Origin: Physcomitrium patens
Taxonomy: Eukaryota > Streptophyta > Bryopsida > Funariales > Funariaceae
DNA length: 64,000 bases
Assembly (NCBI RefSeq): GCF_000002425.4
Contig: NC_037261.1
Span: forward strand, 3,781,362 to 3,845,361
Direction of reading: 5' to 3'
How positions within the stretch are numbered: position 1 is the stretch's first letter; each line of letters begins with the position of its first letter. The translations under genes and the position numbers were made by a program. The notes under the pieces were generated by a model. It ran no database searches. It was not told where the DNA came from and saw nothing but the letters and a program-made list of their open reading frames with translations. Of the stretch, positions 1 through 11,694 are shown piece by piece.

Positions 1-3000
1 CATATTGAATCTTCGAAAGATTTGTCTAATATACATTAGTTGATAGAAAAAAAATGCTACCATCTGTGAGATGCATAATCTGAAGACCAATTCATAAAGT
101 TTTTTTTTCTAGCATTTTCATTTCAAATTCACATATAAGTAGGTTTGTAGGTGCAACACATGCAAATCTAATACCCACTAGGTTAAGATCATCAACATAT
201 ACAACGGTGATCACAAAATTAATTTTATCTCATTTGATAAATTAACAAAGGATTAGTGGATCACTTACAAACTTATTTATAATTAAATAATCTCAAAGAC
301 ATTGATATCACATACGTCCAAATTGTTTTAGACTATACATGGCCTTATATAATTTAATACCATGATATCATCCTAGAGCAAGTGCATTTAGAGTTCATGT
401 TTTCAAATCAAGTAGAACTTTCATATAAATATCTACATCAAGTGAATTATACAAATTCACAGTTACTACATCCATGAGACGTATTTCAAGAGTGGCATAT
501 ATAATAATATTCCAATAATATATTGGAATGTAATTAAATCCATTACTGGAGAATATGTGGATTCATAATCAATACCAAATTGTTGGATAAATCCTTGAGC
601 AATAAGACAAGCTTTATAGGAGGTTATTTGACCTTCAGCATCTTGCTTGAGTATTAATATCATCTTATATCCTACAAGGCAAGAAATAAGAATGTCCACA
701 ATTGGACCAAAGACTTTTCTCTTACACAAAGAAGCATACTCTTTTTCAATGGTAGTTTTCTATTTTAACCAATCAAAGCAATGCATCACTTCCTAAATGG
801 TTTGAGATTTAGGATTCTTTTTCTCATAAGAAAGAGCTTTTGCCATCATGAATGAAAATGATTCATCTATTATAATAGATGATCTATCCCAAAGATCATT
901 TATAGTACAATATAGAATAGATAATTCTATATTCAACTTGGTTTTATTCTTTCTAATTTCAAAATTTTCTATAATATGAGGTGAAGGTATAATGTGCATG
1001 GACATATTCACATTAATTATTGGTCTTGTAGATTTAGTAAGAACTTCTATAGAAACAATACCAAAATCATGGCATGTTATAGCTTTCTTCTTTTGTGATT
1101 GCTTATCTGGTCCACAAGTCCTTTTAATTGCTGCTGTTTTAACCTGAGGTATATTTGTTAGTGGTATTATAATCTGAGTAGGTTCATTTTGAGCCTCATT
1201 AATTGGAACTCTTTGTAATCCAAGGTGCATCATTAAAACCATCAAGTATTTCATTTGCAATCCGTTTTAGATACAAAATCTTTGCAACTTCACTTTCAAC
1301 CAAAGATGTTATAGGATGAAGATTCATTGTAAATGTTTTTGGTGCTTCAAATGCAAGTATTGTATTTCTTTGTTGATTAAATACTCCTTCTAGAAGAGAT
1401 GGAAATATGTTCTCTTCAAAATGGCAATTTTAAAAATGTGCACATAATAATGTGCCAGTTGATGAATCAACTCTACAAATAATACTTGATAAATCAAAAC
1501 CAACATATATGCCTTCTTGTCAATGAGATCTAATAGTATAACACTGAGATTCTAGTACTGGAATCCAAGTACACCAATCAAATATACATATGTGAGATAT
1601 ATTTAGAATACGACCTAAAATGAGCTCTTATGGTATAATATTTTCAAGAGAAGAAGGATAGAGGTATATTAATATTACAGCATGCAAAATTACATGATTC
1701 TACATAGATGTAGGTAAATTTGCATGAAGAAGGAGTGGCTAGATAATGAATTGTAGATGCTTTATAAATGATTCTACAAGTCCATTTTGAGCATGTTCAT
1801 ATGGAATACAATATGTTAACTCAATCCCTATTGTAGTATAATAGTCTTCAAAGGACTTTGATGCAAATTCTTTTATATTATCTATACATAATGTTTTAAT
1901 AGGATAATCAGGAAAATGTGCTCAAAAATAAATAAGCATAGATATAAGATTAGCAAATATCATGTTTCAAAATGATAATAATGAAACATATGATTGTTTG
2001 TCTGATGCATCAATAAAGACCAAAAAATAACAAAATGGTCCAAATATTAGATTAATAGGACCACAAATATTACCATATAATTTTTCAAGCATTGGTAGTA
2101 ATTCTTGTGGGAGTTTCAAAATTGAAGGCCAAGTAATCATCTTTTGTTACACACATGCATGATATAATTCTATAGAATTTGCATCTTCAAATCTTAAATT
2201 ATGCCCAATTATACATGGAATTATCTTCCAAAATAATGTAGATCTTGGATGTTCCAATCGTCCATGCTAAAAAAAAAATGCAACTCTTTATTATAGATGA
2301 TGCAAAATTAAATTTAATAGGAGGCCGGATTGCAATCCGATATAAACCATTTGTCACAGCAAAGGCTTTTTTTACAACTTTATATTTTTATTCAATAACC
2401 AAAACTTCTTGCCTATTTAAAATTGCAGTTGAGAGGTGATAGCCATTGGCACACAAATCTTAATAGTTGATGAGACTTTAAGGTGTTTAGAGTGTAAACA
2501 TTGCATATTTATATTTTATGATAGAGCTTGCAAGAAATTTAACCATTGATATTCTTCCTTGAAAACAAAAAACATTTGTTCCAATCATAGCTATCAAATT
2601 TGTAGTCTGTTAAGTTGAAGATTTTTCAATAAAAAGCCATCTATACTACAAGATAGTATGTGTTGTTGCAGAATCAATGAATGTATCATTTGATTCATCA
2701 TTCTAGGTTTTATCATTCATATAAGTTTCTAAATCATCAACACCAATTAAATCTATGGATGCATCTATAGTATGAATTTCACGAGCCTCAGCTCAAAGTT
2801 TCTTATTTTCTTGAAACATTTTAACAAAGTATTTTGAAGTATGGCACACATGTGTCAAATGTCCAATCATTCCATATTTATGGTAAGAATGCATCTTTGA
2901 TTATTTTCTACTATAATTAATTGCAGAATATTTATTCTTTCTATATGTGCAAAAATGGTCACGACCATGATTGACCTAGTGCTTATGAGTATTTTTTCCA

Positions 3001-3690
3001 TGTTTTTATAATTGTTTCTTAAACTTTTGAATATCAAGTGCATGAGATTTTAGAACCATGGTTCTAATAGGATGAACTTCTACATTACGTAAGAGTAGCT
3101 CGTTTTGTTTCTCCACAAGAAATAGATAGGACATGACATCAGGATGACTCTCAAATTTCATATTCCTATATTATTGTGCAAGTACAGTAGATGCAAGAGA
3201 AAATGTAGAGAGATTTTTTTCAATCATTTCTTCTTCAAAGATGCTTTGTCTGTATAATCATAGTTGTAAGACAATATGATACATTCTACTATTGAAAGCA
3301 TTTAAATTTAGAAAATCTAAGATACATAAATGTATCCAATCATGATATGCACGTCAAAAGAAAATGGTCTTTTGATGATCAAATCTAGATTTAAGATTCT
3401 CCCATAGCTTTGCTAAATATTGATGTTGTATTAAATATATAAGATGTTGACAAAGGAAAAGAAGTGCTTTCCAATAGATAGCAATAGGAATTGAAGAACT
3501 TACAATAAGAGATTCTTTAAACATAATTGCATCTAATAACTATTCTATAAATAAATTTACTTTTGTCATTTTTGTTTGTAATAGATAATTGTTTTCATCA
3601 GCAACCAATGGTAGAAATAGAAGAGCTTGAAAATGTTGGGATGTAGTACTGATAGTTGGAAACATAATAGAGACAATTGAGGATATTGAA
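1..3690 (-). mobile_element. Ty1/copia retrotransposon F, degraded gag-pol, 3' end off the window
   Basis: Read right to left, the minus strand gives the copia order. A gag-like stretch lies at about 3660-2990. A zinc-knuckle remnant follows at about 2895-2845 (CHKYGMIGHLTHVC, second Cys replaced by Tyr). Integrase lies at about 2200-1500, with the motif QNGLVES near 1769-1790. Reverse transcriptase runs from about 770 to the left edge, with an intact YVDD near 187-203. The longest open pieces are 466-729 (RT, including GFIQQFGIDYESTYSPV) and 793-1260 (integrase-RT spacer). Stops and frame changes throughout show it is dead. The element would make virus-like particles and integrate cDNA if intact. 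The family assignment is firm from motif order. LTR positions were not resolved; the 5' LTR should lie above 3690. Confidence 0.85.
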
Positions 3691-3848
3691 GCACTTATTA
3701 TAAATAAATCTATGAACAAAAAAATATCACTTCAAGTAGAAAAGGTTGAATAAAATGTACCTTGGAATGTAAAGCCAAATAGAATGATAAAGTTGAAACT
3801 TGAAATCAAAAATGTTAAAAAAAATAAATAAATAAATAAATAAAAATA

Positions 3849-3886
<38 letters not shown>

Positions 3887-4050
3887 AAAAAAAATCTGCA
3901 ATGGACTGCAGGAGGGTGCATCAAGGCGCAACAATTCAGTGGTAAGGTGTGGCAATTCGGTGGCAATCAGTCATAGGGTGCATCAGTCAGTGGTAGTCAA
4001 CAGCAAGGTGCATCACTTGGAGGCAATTGGCAACAGTTGACGGCAGCAGC
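3849..4050. repeat. Poly-T tract followed by a GC-richer degenerate repeat island
   Basis: A run of more than 30 T is followed by A-rich sequence and then, from about 3899 to 4050, a GC-richer stretch. In it short units such as GGTGCATCA, GGCAATTCGGTGGCAAT and GGCAACAGTTGACGGCAGCAG recur imperfectly. The surroundings are about 25% GC, so this block stands out. Read on the minus strand it ends in poly-A, as a retroposed transcript would, but it may equally be leader or LTR sequence of copia element F. No family recognised. Confidence 0.4.
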
Positions 4051-4060
4051 AACAACAACA

Positions 4061-4949
4061 TTAGAAGAAAGGAAAAATAATTAGAAAAAAACAAAAGAAA
4101 AAATGTACATAAGTTTTTAAAAACTAAGAACTAAGACTAGAATATAAAAGTAATTATGATAATAATATAATGAGAATTTTTTAGAGAAAGAAAAGTAATA
4201 ATAGCTAGAAGTAATATGTACACATATATAAACATACACTCACACACATACATACAAGAAGTGAGTTTATTGATACAATTATATCTTTTATATAAAAAAA
4301 AAGAGAGAAGATAAATAGTGTCTTCCTACTACATTCCAAAAACAATAATTATAGTATATACTATAGACTACAGTAAATAGCATGGAGAGCACCGGCTACA
4401 TTTAATGCTCTCACCAGAATCTATCCTTCATTTGTATTGTTATACTTTTATTTATTTATTTTTGACACTCTGTATAGTATACTTGATGCTTTGATAGAGT
4501 GTATTTTATAAGTTTGTACACATATATTTATAAATATTTTTTCTTTAAGTCATGGTCATTTCCTATGTGACTAGTAGAACTAGGTTAAGTTGATATGGAT
4601 TTAAAATCTCGTAGTTCTTAGTTTGAATCTTGATAGAATTTTAGATGCTATCCAATATTGAACAAGTAACATAGAGTTGCTAGATGTGGATATATATTTA
4701 CTCAAACACAAAGAATTATTCTTTTTTATATTTTAGGACAAAGTCTAAGTATTTTTTTTTTTTTATACTCTACTTCTTTCAATAAACTAAAGTCTCAATT
4801 TTTACAACTTCTTTTATTGTTTTTTTATAGATTGTATCAAAAGCAAGAATAGAATTTTTTTATTCTTACTTATAGTCCCAAATAGTTTCCATATGTGAAT
4901 CCTATTAATCCATTATAATTGGTGGAATTATTAAAAATATAATTTTAAA
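4061..4949. other. AT-rich gap, no gene seen
   Basis: Low-complexity AT-rich sequence with short microsatellites (CACA near 4230) and no supported reading frame. The right part may belong to the LTR-like repeat that starts near 4950, since the string TATTTTAGGACAAAG near 4730 has a counterpart beside the second copy of that repeat. Confidence 0.5.
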
Positions 4950-6190
4950 TTATTTAAATATAAAAATATTAGGATTAAAAAGTCTTTTTGATCATTTAAG
5001 TATTGATTAGAATTTAGAAAAAATTATAAGGTACAAGAGTCTTATTAGAAAAAAATTTACAAAAATGGAATCTTAGTAAGTCATATAAGCAATAATCTTA
5101 TTTCATTAAGAATTTTACTTATTGTTGAATATTAATTGTTAGTTATTGAAACCAATGACTACATTGGCCTTCTATCTAATGTGTATTATTTATAAAAATT
5201 TCTATAAATGTTAATAGTAGTTAAAAGAAGCATGAAAAAAAACTTCATGACTTTTTAATTGTTTATATTAGAAATAAGATTTTTAGTTTATTTAAATTAT
5301 TTTATTATTACAAAAATAATAAAGATAGAAAGATATAGTTTAAAATTAATATTAGTATTATAAAAATAATATAATTTTTTAAAAAAATTATTTAAACTTT
5401 ATTTTTAATTATTTAAGAATTTTAAGAATATTTATTTTTAATTATTAGAAATTTTATTTGTAATTATTTAAGAATTTGATAAAATTGACTTTTACCACTT
5501 TAAAAGATATTATATAGAAATGAAGCAAGTTTTGAGGGCCATAAAAGGTTCTTAGACTAATTAGGTATTTTTAAACACCAAGGTGAAGTCAAAAATGCAA
5601 AAAACAAATAATTCAATTAGTAAAAAATAAGATGACAAATAGTTAGTATAGTCTTTATAGAAAGGTTATAAGTTCTATATGGATTGTAACATCTTGGATG
5701 TAGTTAGGAGGATAAGACTAAGGCCTCTCTATGACATCCATATACACTACATATAAACTTTAGTGAAGCTTGAATCTTTGATCTATAAGCAAGTTATCTT
5801 TGAAATAAAATATTTTTACTTAATTTTTTAATTATTTACTTACTATCTTTGAACTTTTATAACTTAATCATAATAAGATATATTTATATTTTTAATTTCA
5901 TCAAAAAAATAATAAAATAATAATTTTAAAAATATTTATTTTATTTTATTTTATTTTATTTTATTTTTACTTGGTAAAAATCAAGTGAATAGATTGTCAC
6001 TTAGTTTTGGAGTATGAATTACTTGAATAAAATTCTTTTACTTATTTTGTATTTTTTTCTTCTTTTCTTCTTGTTATTTTCTTGTTCTACTTCACATTAT
6101 CAATTATATTCAATTCTTAATTAAGGCCATCTTGTAATTTGAATTGAAAGATAAAAATTTATTTTCATACCAAAACTAATCCTAAAAGAA
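4950..6190 (+). repeat. Interspersed LTR-like repeat R1, copy 1
   Basis: About 1.2 kb aligns by eye to the reverse complement of 35470-36600. Anchors shared in the same order include AAAAATGGAATCTTAGTAAG, a GAAGTCAAAAATGCAAAA-type string, AGGCCTCTCTATGACATCC near 5720, and GGTAAAAATCAAGTGAATAG near 5970. There is no coding capacity. Length, AT content and position just upstream of a copia coding remnant suggest an LTR or solo LTR, but terminal TG/CA ends and target duplications could not be fixed. Confidence 0.55.
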
Positions 6191-6199
6191 AAGTTTAAA

Positions 6200-6856
6200 A
6201 ATAAAAATCTAAACTTATTGTTCTTGATTTTGAACATCAAAAGGGAGTATTATTTGAAGAGATAGATTAATATCTTAAAAACATTGGATTCAAATTAAAA
6301 ATAGGATATCACAATCTTTGTTGTAAGATAAAAAGTCAAGACATTATATTTATAGCTTTGGAAGTAGAAAATCTACTCATACTTGAAAAGTCAATTTTTG
6401 CAATAAAATATTTATAGATACAACTAAACTATAAATATTCTATGACAAATTTTTTTTGAAAGAAACAGTATGATTTATTTGAAAGCAAAATGCACTTGCA
6501 TAAAAAGAAGGTTATTTTTCACGTAAAAGAATTAGGCTTAATAAATCTTTAAAAATTATAACATAAAAGATTGCCAACTAATTGACACACCAATGAATGA
6601 AAATTACAAATTAATTGCAAATATGGAAGAAGAGGAATATGATCAAACTTTTTATTATACTTTATTAGGCTCATTATTACATCTTATAATTATTATATTT
6701 GATATTAAATTTTCTATATGTGTATGTAGAAAATTCATAAAAAAGCCACAACAATCTCATCTTCTTATTGCAAAATATTATTGAGATATATCAGAGAAAC
6801 CAAGGATTTTGGAATCATTTTTACAAAGAAAAAAAAAAAAAAAAAAAAAAAAAAAA
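6200..6856 (+). mobile_element. Copia RT/RNase H fragment H
   Basis: The piece 6593-6784 encodes a recognisable link between copia reverse transcriptase and RNase H: a threonine-proline-methionine start just upstream, then LLGSLLHLIII and a phenylalanine-rich IKFSICVCRKFI segment matching the usual PDI.FAV..RF pattern. After an in-frame stop it continues with RYIRETKDFGIIF, matching the usual RYIKGT.D.GI. It then runs into a poly-A tract at 6829-6856. Upstream 6200-6590 is AT-rich and only doubtfully coding. It is a truncated, dead copy. Confidence 0.65.
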
Positions 6857-8599
6857 TGCAATACTTTACATAGCTATGTTACTTTTCTTTAAGCAAGTGA
6901 TTCATAAGATATTAGGTCAACTATTGGTTTTATTTTCAAGTTAAGAGATTCTTTTATTACGTGTTACATTGAAAAACAGCCTATCAAAATTTAGAAATGG
7001 ACTTAATATTGTGAGCATTATGAACATTGTTAGAAAATTTTAGTCATTTTTTGTTTTATTTTGTTATTGTTATGCTTTACTACTATAACCAACATTCTTT
7101 GTAAGAATCAATCTTTAAAAAAGTTTTTTCTTATTTTCATATAGGTATTTTTTATTTTACTCAATGTTCCAATGAAATGGCTTTTTATAAGTATGGATGC
7201 TCTTCTAACTCAACATTAACTTCAAGATATATCTTTTTCTAACTTTGACTCTAATAATATTACTTCTATTAAATAATTAATATATTATCATTCTCCTTCA
7301 TACTTTTCTACTTCAAAGAGATTTAAGTTTTATGTATTCAAAAAAAATATCTATTTAGAATCTATTCTTCTTGATTCAAATATAAACGTCTTATCAAGCA
7401 CTTCAAGGGTGCCAAGTGCAAAGACTTCATTTTACTTTGTGACACTGAAAACTTTCTTCTCAATTAATCTTTTGGTTTCTTCTTCAATTGTTAGAATATG
7501 TGGAGTAAGAGAGAGTGTTAAACGTCATCCATATATTTTCAACCTTATTCTTGATATAAGAATGTAGGCACCTTGTGAATTTATGTTCCTATTCAAGTTG
7601 TTCAATTTAAGTGGTTTTAGTCTATATTGGCTTGATTTGAATTTGCTACAAGCACCATTCAAAAACTCTACTATAGCTCCAAACAAGATTTAGAATGGCT
7701 TTTTATTAGAAATTTATAAATATCTCTATTGTTGTAGTAATAGTTGGTACATTTGGTAATGCTATAATTTGTGATTGTGAAGGTTTTAATCTAAACCTTA
7801 CCAAATCTATAAGCTCATAAATAAATTACAATGAGCCTAAATAATTCAATGTAGAAATCAATTGTGGTAGTAGCTTTAATGGTCTTTGAATCTTAATTCA
7901 GTTTTTTTTAATATATTACTTGTTTGATGTAAAATATAATAAAATTTTACAATACATATTCATCTAATGGCAACTTATTTTATTCAACAAACCAACACCA
8001 AGAAAATACACATCTTGTTGACTGCAAGTAATCACACTTTGAAGAAGATCAATAAGAATATAATATTGAAGAAGATCAAGAAAAACATAATGTAGGTAAG
8101 GTAGGAATGATATAAAAACTTGAGACTATTATAAAGACAAAACAACAACTCAAGTTTGAAAGACTCTATAAAAAAAATAAACAACCCCAAGAATAAAAAG
8201 TTATTAAAAAATAATTAAGAGATATATACATTTGTACATTAACTAAAAAAACTAAATTAACTTCAAGATAAGTACTTGCTATACCATAAAACTTTAAAAA
8301 GAAATTCTTTGTTAAGTGAAAGATAAATTTTCTAAACACCACAAGTCAAATTATTTCTTATACCATAGAAGGAGAACCTAAGAATATAAGCATGTAAAAA
8401 TTCTAAACTTTACTCAATGTCTAAACCACCATATTCAAACAAAACTCTATTATAAAGAGTTCTTTTTCTTAAAAATATTTATAAGACTTGATTTGACAAA
8501 GAATATTAAGTCAAAGGAGCTACTCCACTTAATACCTTTAAATCCAAATTGCCATTAATAAGGCCAACTAACATAAAATACTAAATGGATGAAAATTCT
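6857..8599. other. AT-rich gap, probable decayed copia sequence
   Basis: About 1.7 kb at very low GC with no open frame above about 60 codons. It may hold the gag and integrase remains of the copia element whose RT is recognisable downstream, but no diagnostic motif could be read. Confidence 0.4.
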
Positions 8600-11170
8600 A
8601 TAAAATAGACTACATAAACTAATGTAGTTTATTAATTATATCCATTTGACGTGGTTTGGTAGCCAATGCTATGTCATATAATATATTGGTAAAAAATAAT
8701 TAACTAGAAGTTTTTAAGAGAGTTACAATTGCCAAGACGTGTTTCTAAATACCTCATACATTCTTTTTGATTACAAGAAGAACTTCAAGATAAGTTAAAA
8801 TCCTTCCACATCTAGCTATATAGTGCATTCCTAGGCTGAATTTTACATAATGACAAAAAATCATGAATTTTCACAACAAAAATGAGATAATGCTATTGAA
8901 TAAATAAATGCTAAAAACTTTGTATATGAAACTAATATTAACCTTCAACCTATAGCAACTATAGGTCATGCGCTAATAGATATTTTTGATCTAATTCAAG
9001 ATAGTTTAATTAAAGATGATGTTTAGGGTCTTTTAAATTACAATAAAAGAAAAATCTATCCTATTGATCACCCTTCTTAATAATTTACTCAATCTTGCTA
9101 GCTTTCTAAATAACTTATATGATTTAGTATTCTTCACTAGACTATGCTATCCATCAACTTTTATATTACTACTGTTAAAACAATGGATCCTACAACCAAT
9201 GAAATTTTACTATCTACAATGCTTGAGCATCTCTAATAGAAGAAGGCAATGCAAGTAGAGATTGATTCTTTGCTCAAGAATCAAATGTATGAGCTTATAG
9301 ACTTACTTCTATGATAATATATATTGTCAACAAAATGGATCTTCAAAATTAAACTGGTAATGAATTCTATTCTTTTTTAATTAAAAACTAGATGTTAAAG
9401 ACATCCAACAAGAAGATTTTGGAAATATTTTTAGAATACTCTATCAAATTCTAGAAGGTTTTCAAAATATTCTAGCAAATTTTTTAAAATTTGAAGAGAA
9501 TAAAGGAAATTGACTAAGAAGCTTCTTAGAGTTGCTTTGTCTTCAAGCAACAAGGAAACTTCTCAAGAAGCTTTCTAATACCTAGTATATATTAGAATTG
9601 AGGCTCTGAGGATCTCAAATCTTAATAACACATCTCTTGGAGTTCTAATTCATCTTTCTTAGTGTTGATCATGTACTTATCTTGTTTAATCAAGTTCTTG
9701 CTAACTTTCTTGTTGTAACTCTTTTGTTCAACTTTGTGTTTAGTCGTCTATACAGTGTATCCAATACACTAAATTAGTAGCTGAAGGTTTTGAGCAATGA
9801 TTTGGAATTGACTTTCAAGAAACTTTTGTACTTGTTATTAAGTAGTTGACATTTGAAATAGAATGTTAAATGATATGGTCTACATAAAGCAACTTGAAGA
9901 CTTGGATATATTAATATATATATATATATATATATATTATTAATTGATTGTATAAGTCAATTCATAACTTAAAGCAATCACTATGAGCATAATATGAAGA
10001 AATAAATAATTTTCTTTAATCATTAGGTTGAAAAAAGAATATATGTTTAATTCTAATCTTTACTTCTTTCAAAATGATACTACCATTGTTCTTATTATAA
10101 TGTGTGTAGATAATATATTATTCACTACAAACCATCTTAGCTAATTTAAAAATGTAAAGCAAAAGCTTCAATTACAATATAATATGAAAGATTCTTTTTG
10201 GGTTAAAAACATTTTGACATTGATATCACTAACATTGATTGGTATATTTCTACATCTTATGGCCTAATATAAGAAGATTCTTTAGAAATATGGCATGTTG
10301 ACCTCAAGGACTAAATTTACTTTTGTTGTTTAATAATTATATTCTCACTTCCAAAAGTGGAACCTCAAGAATTGATTCAACAAAGTATTGTCATGTTATT
10401 GGCAAGTTCAGCTTCATTACATATATGCATCTTGGCATCTCTTTCGCAATTAGGTTTGTTGGTTTATGCAAAAACTTTAATAATTGCATTGGGATTCTAT
10501 TTTGCATATCTTGTGATATGTCAATATTACAACCAACCTTGGTATCTATTATCATAGAAAGTCTAATATTTGCATGTAATGTTTCACTGTTGTAAACTAC
10601 CTAGGTTCTACAGAAACCAAAATATCACTTAGAGCTTATGTATTCAAGATTGCAACATGATTTATGTTCAAAATTCAGCAGTTCAAGACTGTATTCAGGA
10701 CCAATTTCCTGGTCTAGTAAAAATTAGCCTATTGTTTCTAATAGCACATTCAAAGCAAAGTAAAAGGCTCTATATAAGATTTTATAAAACACCTCCTTGA
10801 TGAACTTGGTATTGCCTAAAGTCACTTGCAAATATTGAGCACAATGATTCTACAAAGAACCTTTAAGATGCTTTTGTGCCATCTGCTCTAGATATTCATC
10901 TCCATTGTGGTAATCAGAACCTACTCTAAATATTCATCTTCTACGTTAAGATCACAAATCTATTCAGCTTGAACAAAATCCAAAATTTCACGCACAGAAA
11001 GCATGTTGAAGACAAATATGATTTTATTAGGGGGACAATTCTTGCTGGATAGATTACATCGTGTCAGGGGAGATTGGCAATCATGTTATGTTTACTCAAC
11101 CTCTCCCTAGTGCAAAGTTTGAAGCTCATTGAGATTATTTGGGCTTCACTTCCCAATCTAGCCCGTTGCA
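8600..11170 (+). mobile_element. Ty1/copia retrotransposon G, decayed integrase-RT-RNase H
   Basis: Motifs appear in copia order on the plus strand. An integrase C-terminal piece lies at about 8770-8900 (EELQDKLKSFH). RT begins near 9190 and is interrupted by a solo LTR at 9393-9768; it resumes with LVAEGFEQ and FGIDFQETF at 9774-9835. RT end/connection follows at 10323-10595 (SGTSRIDSTKYCHVIGKFSF). RNase H follows at about 10700-11130 (SWSSKN near 10707, then VSGEIGNHV and LPSAKFEAH). Many stops and frameshifts make it non-functional. It ends only about 0.5 kb from the 3' end of HSP90-1. LTRs were not resolved. Confidence 0.8.
9393..9768. repeat. Solo LTR inserted in copia element G
   Basis: A 376 bp block begins TGTTAAAG and ends CCAATACA, so it has the TG...CA termini of an LTR. 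It is flanked by CTAGA (9388-9392) and CTAAA (9769-9773), a 5 bp target duplication with one mismatch. Removing the block and one flank rejoins the RT frame as KTR followed by LVAEGFEQ, which is how related copia RTs read. No internal retroelement sequence is present, so it is a solo LTR left by recombination. Confidence 0.8.
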
Positions 11171-11694
11171 GAATTAAAGCTGTTAATCTTGCTCATACCG
11201 TTTTCAGAATTCTCCAAGTTAAGAATAAAACATCTTCCAAGGAAGTGTGTGAATTTTCATGATAAAAGTCAAGATTTAACTATAAAACCATGAATACGTT
11301 TTATGCAACGTTTAGATACTATTCCTATCCAAGTTTCATCAAGATGAATGGACTACGACTTGTATAAATTAATTGACAATGAAAAACAAAATTAATAGTC
11401 CAAACAAATCAAAGATCTGTTATACGAAAGCTTCAGGTGGAAGTTCAATGCAGCCTAAAAGTCTGCAAATGTCATTAGATGTGTTGGATCACATAAAGAG
11501 ATGAATAAAACTATTGTTTACAAATTCAATCTTCATCAGATCAAACCGGTGCATGAAAAGAAACACCGACGTACTTGATCCAGGCATTTGTTCCGTACAT
11601 GTAACGGAATTTCAAAAAATATTCTAACGTCTACGTTCTAAGAGGATCGCCAAAAATTCTGTCACATAATCATGTCACCTCAACTGGAGTGGGT
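11171..11694 (-). other. Gap between copia G and HSP90-1; includes the HSP90-1 3' UTR
   Basis: Composition changes here from transposon-like to gene-like. The part next to 11694 must carry the HSP90-1 3' UTR and polyadenylation signal. It shares no sequence with the region after the HSP90-2 stop codon beyond a base or two. No separate gene is supported. Confidence 0.5.
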
